Shown here in pieces: positions 61,114-64,000 of a stretch of DNA of 64,000 nt. The notes beneath the pieces were generated by a model. That model was not told where the DNA came from, did no database searches, and worked only from the letters and a program-made list of their open reading frames with translations. This DNA comes from Atrina japonica (Eukaryota; Mollusca; Bivalvia; Pterioida; Pinnidae). Each line of letters begins with the position of its first letter. Positions within the stretch are counted from its first letter, which is position 1. Made by a program: the position numbers and the translations under genes. The stretch lies in contig BROG01000644.1 in the NCBI GenBank assembly GCA_030159075.1, forward strand, positions 124,001 through 188,000. Direction: 5' to 3'.

Positions 61114-62263
61114 TACACTGTGCAGGGTACAGATTATTTTACATAGATCATATTAAAATATGTATACATGTATCTTGCAGATATGTTTAGACCATACATA
61201 GAATTATAAAGCATTTCACAGATACTTTAAAGATGGGAGTGATACATTTTTATTTCCAATTCTGTTTGTTGGCTTTGAATTTGAATTGATGGATTTTCTG
61301 AATCAAATTTGATTTATAAGTACATATATTTCCAGTAAACAGTAAATCTTTGAAGTTTGATAACAAGTAAATTGACAAACCAAATTATAAACTCAACCAA
61401 AGGCTAACACAGATATGATTTTTAAACCTGTATAAAATGATGTAAGTTTGATTGTAAATGATGTTGATATAGTGATTTGCAATTTTGAAATCTGAATAAT
61501 CAATTTCATAGATACAAAGCCTTCAAGTATTTGAATTAGAACAGGAGTTGAACTTTGTTTTGCCATTTTATGTGGTAGATAGGTAGGACATATATTTTTT
61601 TCAGTGATTTTCATATTGATTGATCTTCATTTAATCTTTGAGATGCCAAGATCAACTTTGCTTAATTTTGTAACTATTCATAGCACATATGCTTCAATAC
61701 TGTAGAAATACATGTATCATGAAGTTAAATAACAATTGATAATTGACTTAAATCATAATTTTTATTCAGGATTATATCATTGACAATGGTAGGTACTTAC
61801 TATGAGCTTCTTTATAAAATGCCATTTTGTTAATACCTGGTGAATTCATCCATCTTTTTTTACGGGTGGTGCTTATGATAAAAACTCTTCTGCATTAAAA
61901 CTGCTGTAATTATAACAAAACTGCTTGAATTTACATTAGTGGTATTTCTGTTTTACCTGTATTTTAACTGCCTTAAACTGGATGCAGAATTTTGTACCTA
62001 GATTGCCATAGAAACACACTGTTAGAGCACTCTGTAGGATCTAACATCATCCTATTAGTAAATAAATTAAAAAAAAACATAGATGATTGTCATACTCTTG
62101 AAAACCAAATGCTATTGTGGCATAGATTCTATGTATTTTCAAGTTTTATAGTTTGAGTTTGAATTATCTCCCCTGATTCTCCAACCAGTAGATACCAACT
62201 TTCAGTAGAGCAATATGATTATATGTAAAGTGATCATATAATTATGTTTATTTATGATCAAAG

Positions 62264-62470
62264 ATCAGAAGACATGTTGTTTATGGTCCGTCTGTTTGTC
62301 TAAATAGACCAAACAGATAAACCAAATAGACAAACAGATGGACTATAAACACCATGATCAGAAGACATATTGTTTATGGTCTGTCTGTTTGTCTAAATAG
62401 GACAAACAGAAGGACCATAAACACCATCAGAAGACATATTGTTTATGGTCTGTCTGTTTGGTTTGACTGT
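62264..62470. repeat. Tandem array of palindromic units
   Basis: Units start 'atcagaagacat.ttgttta' at about 62264, 62357 and 62427. The first two contain a hairpin: 'tttatggtc.gtctgtttgt' pairs with 'acaaacagatggactataaa' or 'acaaacagaaggaccataaa'. The third unit is truncated. Confidence 0.88.
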
Positions 62471-64000
62471 TTGCACCATTTTGGTTTCTGTCGAACAATT
62501 TCATTTTCTTTCTTCAAAATTCACCATAAATTAGATATGTTGATTATCATTTATAAAGTCTAAGGTGAGTTAATTTATGGACAACATTTGGGAAATTTTG
62601 CCAATTTTGGACTATATATTCTTCAAAATGACTTACTTCGGTGAAGGGAGGGGGGGGGGGGGCTCTATATTGTTTCTTCTTTTTTTTTAATATTGGATAT
62701 ATTTCTTTGACAAAAACAAAAAGTTGATAAAATCATTCTTTTTCTAAATAACATGAATAGATATTGTATCTCTAACAAACTTCAGTGAAGCTTTATCGAC
62801 ACTAAGTTAATTATCTTTATATTCAAATAAATAATTAAATGCGAGATTCAGTTCAGTAAATATAAAAATTAATTCATATTGATAGTCTGAACTTAATTCC
62901 AAATGTTTTACCAAAAATAAAATGTTGCAGAAAAGAGCAGTGGCTTTACTCTTCTCTGTGAGCAATACTTTTGAGTCTCTGTGTTTTCTAGATCAGCTTT
63001 TCTGTTAATTGATAAAATGACTGCGAGTTATTATGATGTCTCTTCAAATTGTTTGCTTCTCTGTATGGTTTTGTTTGTTGTTTTTTTTTTTTGGTCTTTT
63101 CAAAGAACTATTTGAAATTGAAGTAACCTAGATAGTTTAAAATTACTAACCAGTAATTTTTATCTATCTCCTATACATTGTCATCAAACATGCAGTATGT
63201 GAATAGTTGATTAATTGTCAGTGTGGCCTTTTGAATTTCAAATTTCAAATTAGTCCAAAAAGTAGAAAAAAAATATCATCTTTACTTGTAAGATCACTTA
63301 AGCTAAATTTATCATTTTTGTTGTTCTGAAATTATACTTCACCCCCAAAATAAATAAATAAAGTAACCTAAAGTATACTTGATGTTAGCAAAATTGTTGG
63401 CAGAAATGTTATCACTGCTATATGTTATTGTGCCCTTTAAACATTATCTACAATTTTGCTAAAATTTGACAATGCCTTTGCATTCATTGTTTTAGAAAAT
63501 TGCATTCCCAGTTGAAACATACTAGGATGAACAACAAAATAATATGTCTATATATGGTAAAACCAATACAGAAAAATGTTGAATTATTTATATTAAGTTA
63601 ATGTTGCTATGTTTAACTCAAGAAATAACAACAACAACAACAACAACAAAATTATGACATAGAGAAAACTAAAATTTGATATTACACACAAATCAAAGAG
63701 CATGTTGTTGAATGTATCCTTGTAAATATATGGTATCTTGTCTTACCCTTCATGTCCTTATATGGATTATCTGTAAACTGTAAACAGGAATAGCAACATA
63801 TCTCGTCATTGAAAATTGAAGTTGGGATAAATAAAAAATTATTAGATTCAGAAACAGAGTGGTCAGGTAATAAGTATTACAGAGTACATTTTGCACATAC
63901 TGTACACATATATTTCTGTTACATATATAGTTACATCTTTGGTGTAGGGATACATTAATGATACCAGGGCTTTTTTTTTGTTTTTTTTTACCTTTTTTGG

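Larger units (their letters stand above)
56000..64000. other. 3' flank without supportable gene
   Basis: AT-rich with MITEs, hairpins, simple repeats (for example (aac)n near 63630) and homopolymers. No spliced conserved protein could be assembled on either strand. Confidence 0.55.

Overview
The window is AT-rich eukaryotic DNA with short, well-spaced exons, GT-AG introns, many small DNA-transposon derivatives and tRNA-derived SINEs. Two conserved animal genes lie on the + strand. The protein matches, the exon/intron layout and a SINE with a molluscan-looking body and tail ('gggacgtttaacaac' plus an (aaac)n tail) suggest a lophotrochozoan, most likely a marine mollusc such as a bivalve. The organism call is inference.

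Layout. (1) 1-4.2 kb: gene-free flank with a ~515 bp foldback element and two near-identical AT-rich palindromes. (2) 4249-17470: a NIPAL2-like magnesium transporter gene (NIPA family, SLC57), 12 coding exons, 421 aa. All splice phases join, and the introns hold a SINE, small MITEs, a minus-strand SINE, a 5S-rRNA-like patch and tandem duplications. (3) 17.5-33.5 kb: intergenic or 3' flank with no supportable gene. It holds MITEs with TA-flanked CAGT... ends, a 122-bp tandem array, a degenerate 'aaggtcaaggtca' array and a cluster of elements whose ends are arrays of 'tccgacggttcgatag'-type units. (4) 33.5-56 kb: AGBL5 (cytosolic carboxypeptidase 5), a tubulin deglutamylase. There is a probable 5'UTR exon at ~33.5 kb, 13 coding exons to a stop at 48242 (1109 aa), and a candidate alternative terminal exon at 55909-55991. 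Two decayed Tc1/mariner elements sit at this locus, one in the 5' intron and one in intron 7. (5) 56-64 kb: 3' flank with further MITEs, foldbacks, hairpins and tandem palindromes. One small ORF here is unexplained.

The two genes have no evident functional link: one is a membrane Mg2+ transporter, the other a microtubule-modifying enzyme. No operon-like or clustered novel system is visible. The most notable observations are the alternative C-terminus of AGBL5 (its stop codon overlaps a splice donor), a DNA-transposon family with repetitive tandem-unit termini and a clean 8-bp target duplication, and the density of short foldback elements. Exon calls are manual reading of ORF continuity, splice consensus and remembered family motifs; nothing was aligned by computer.
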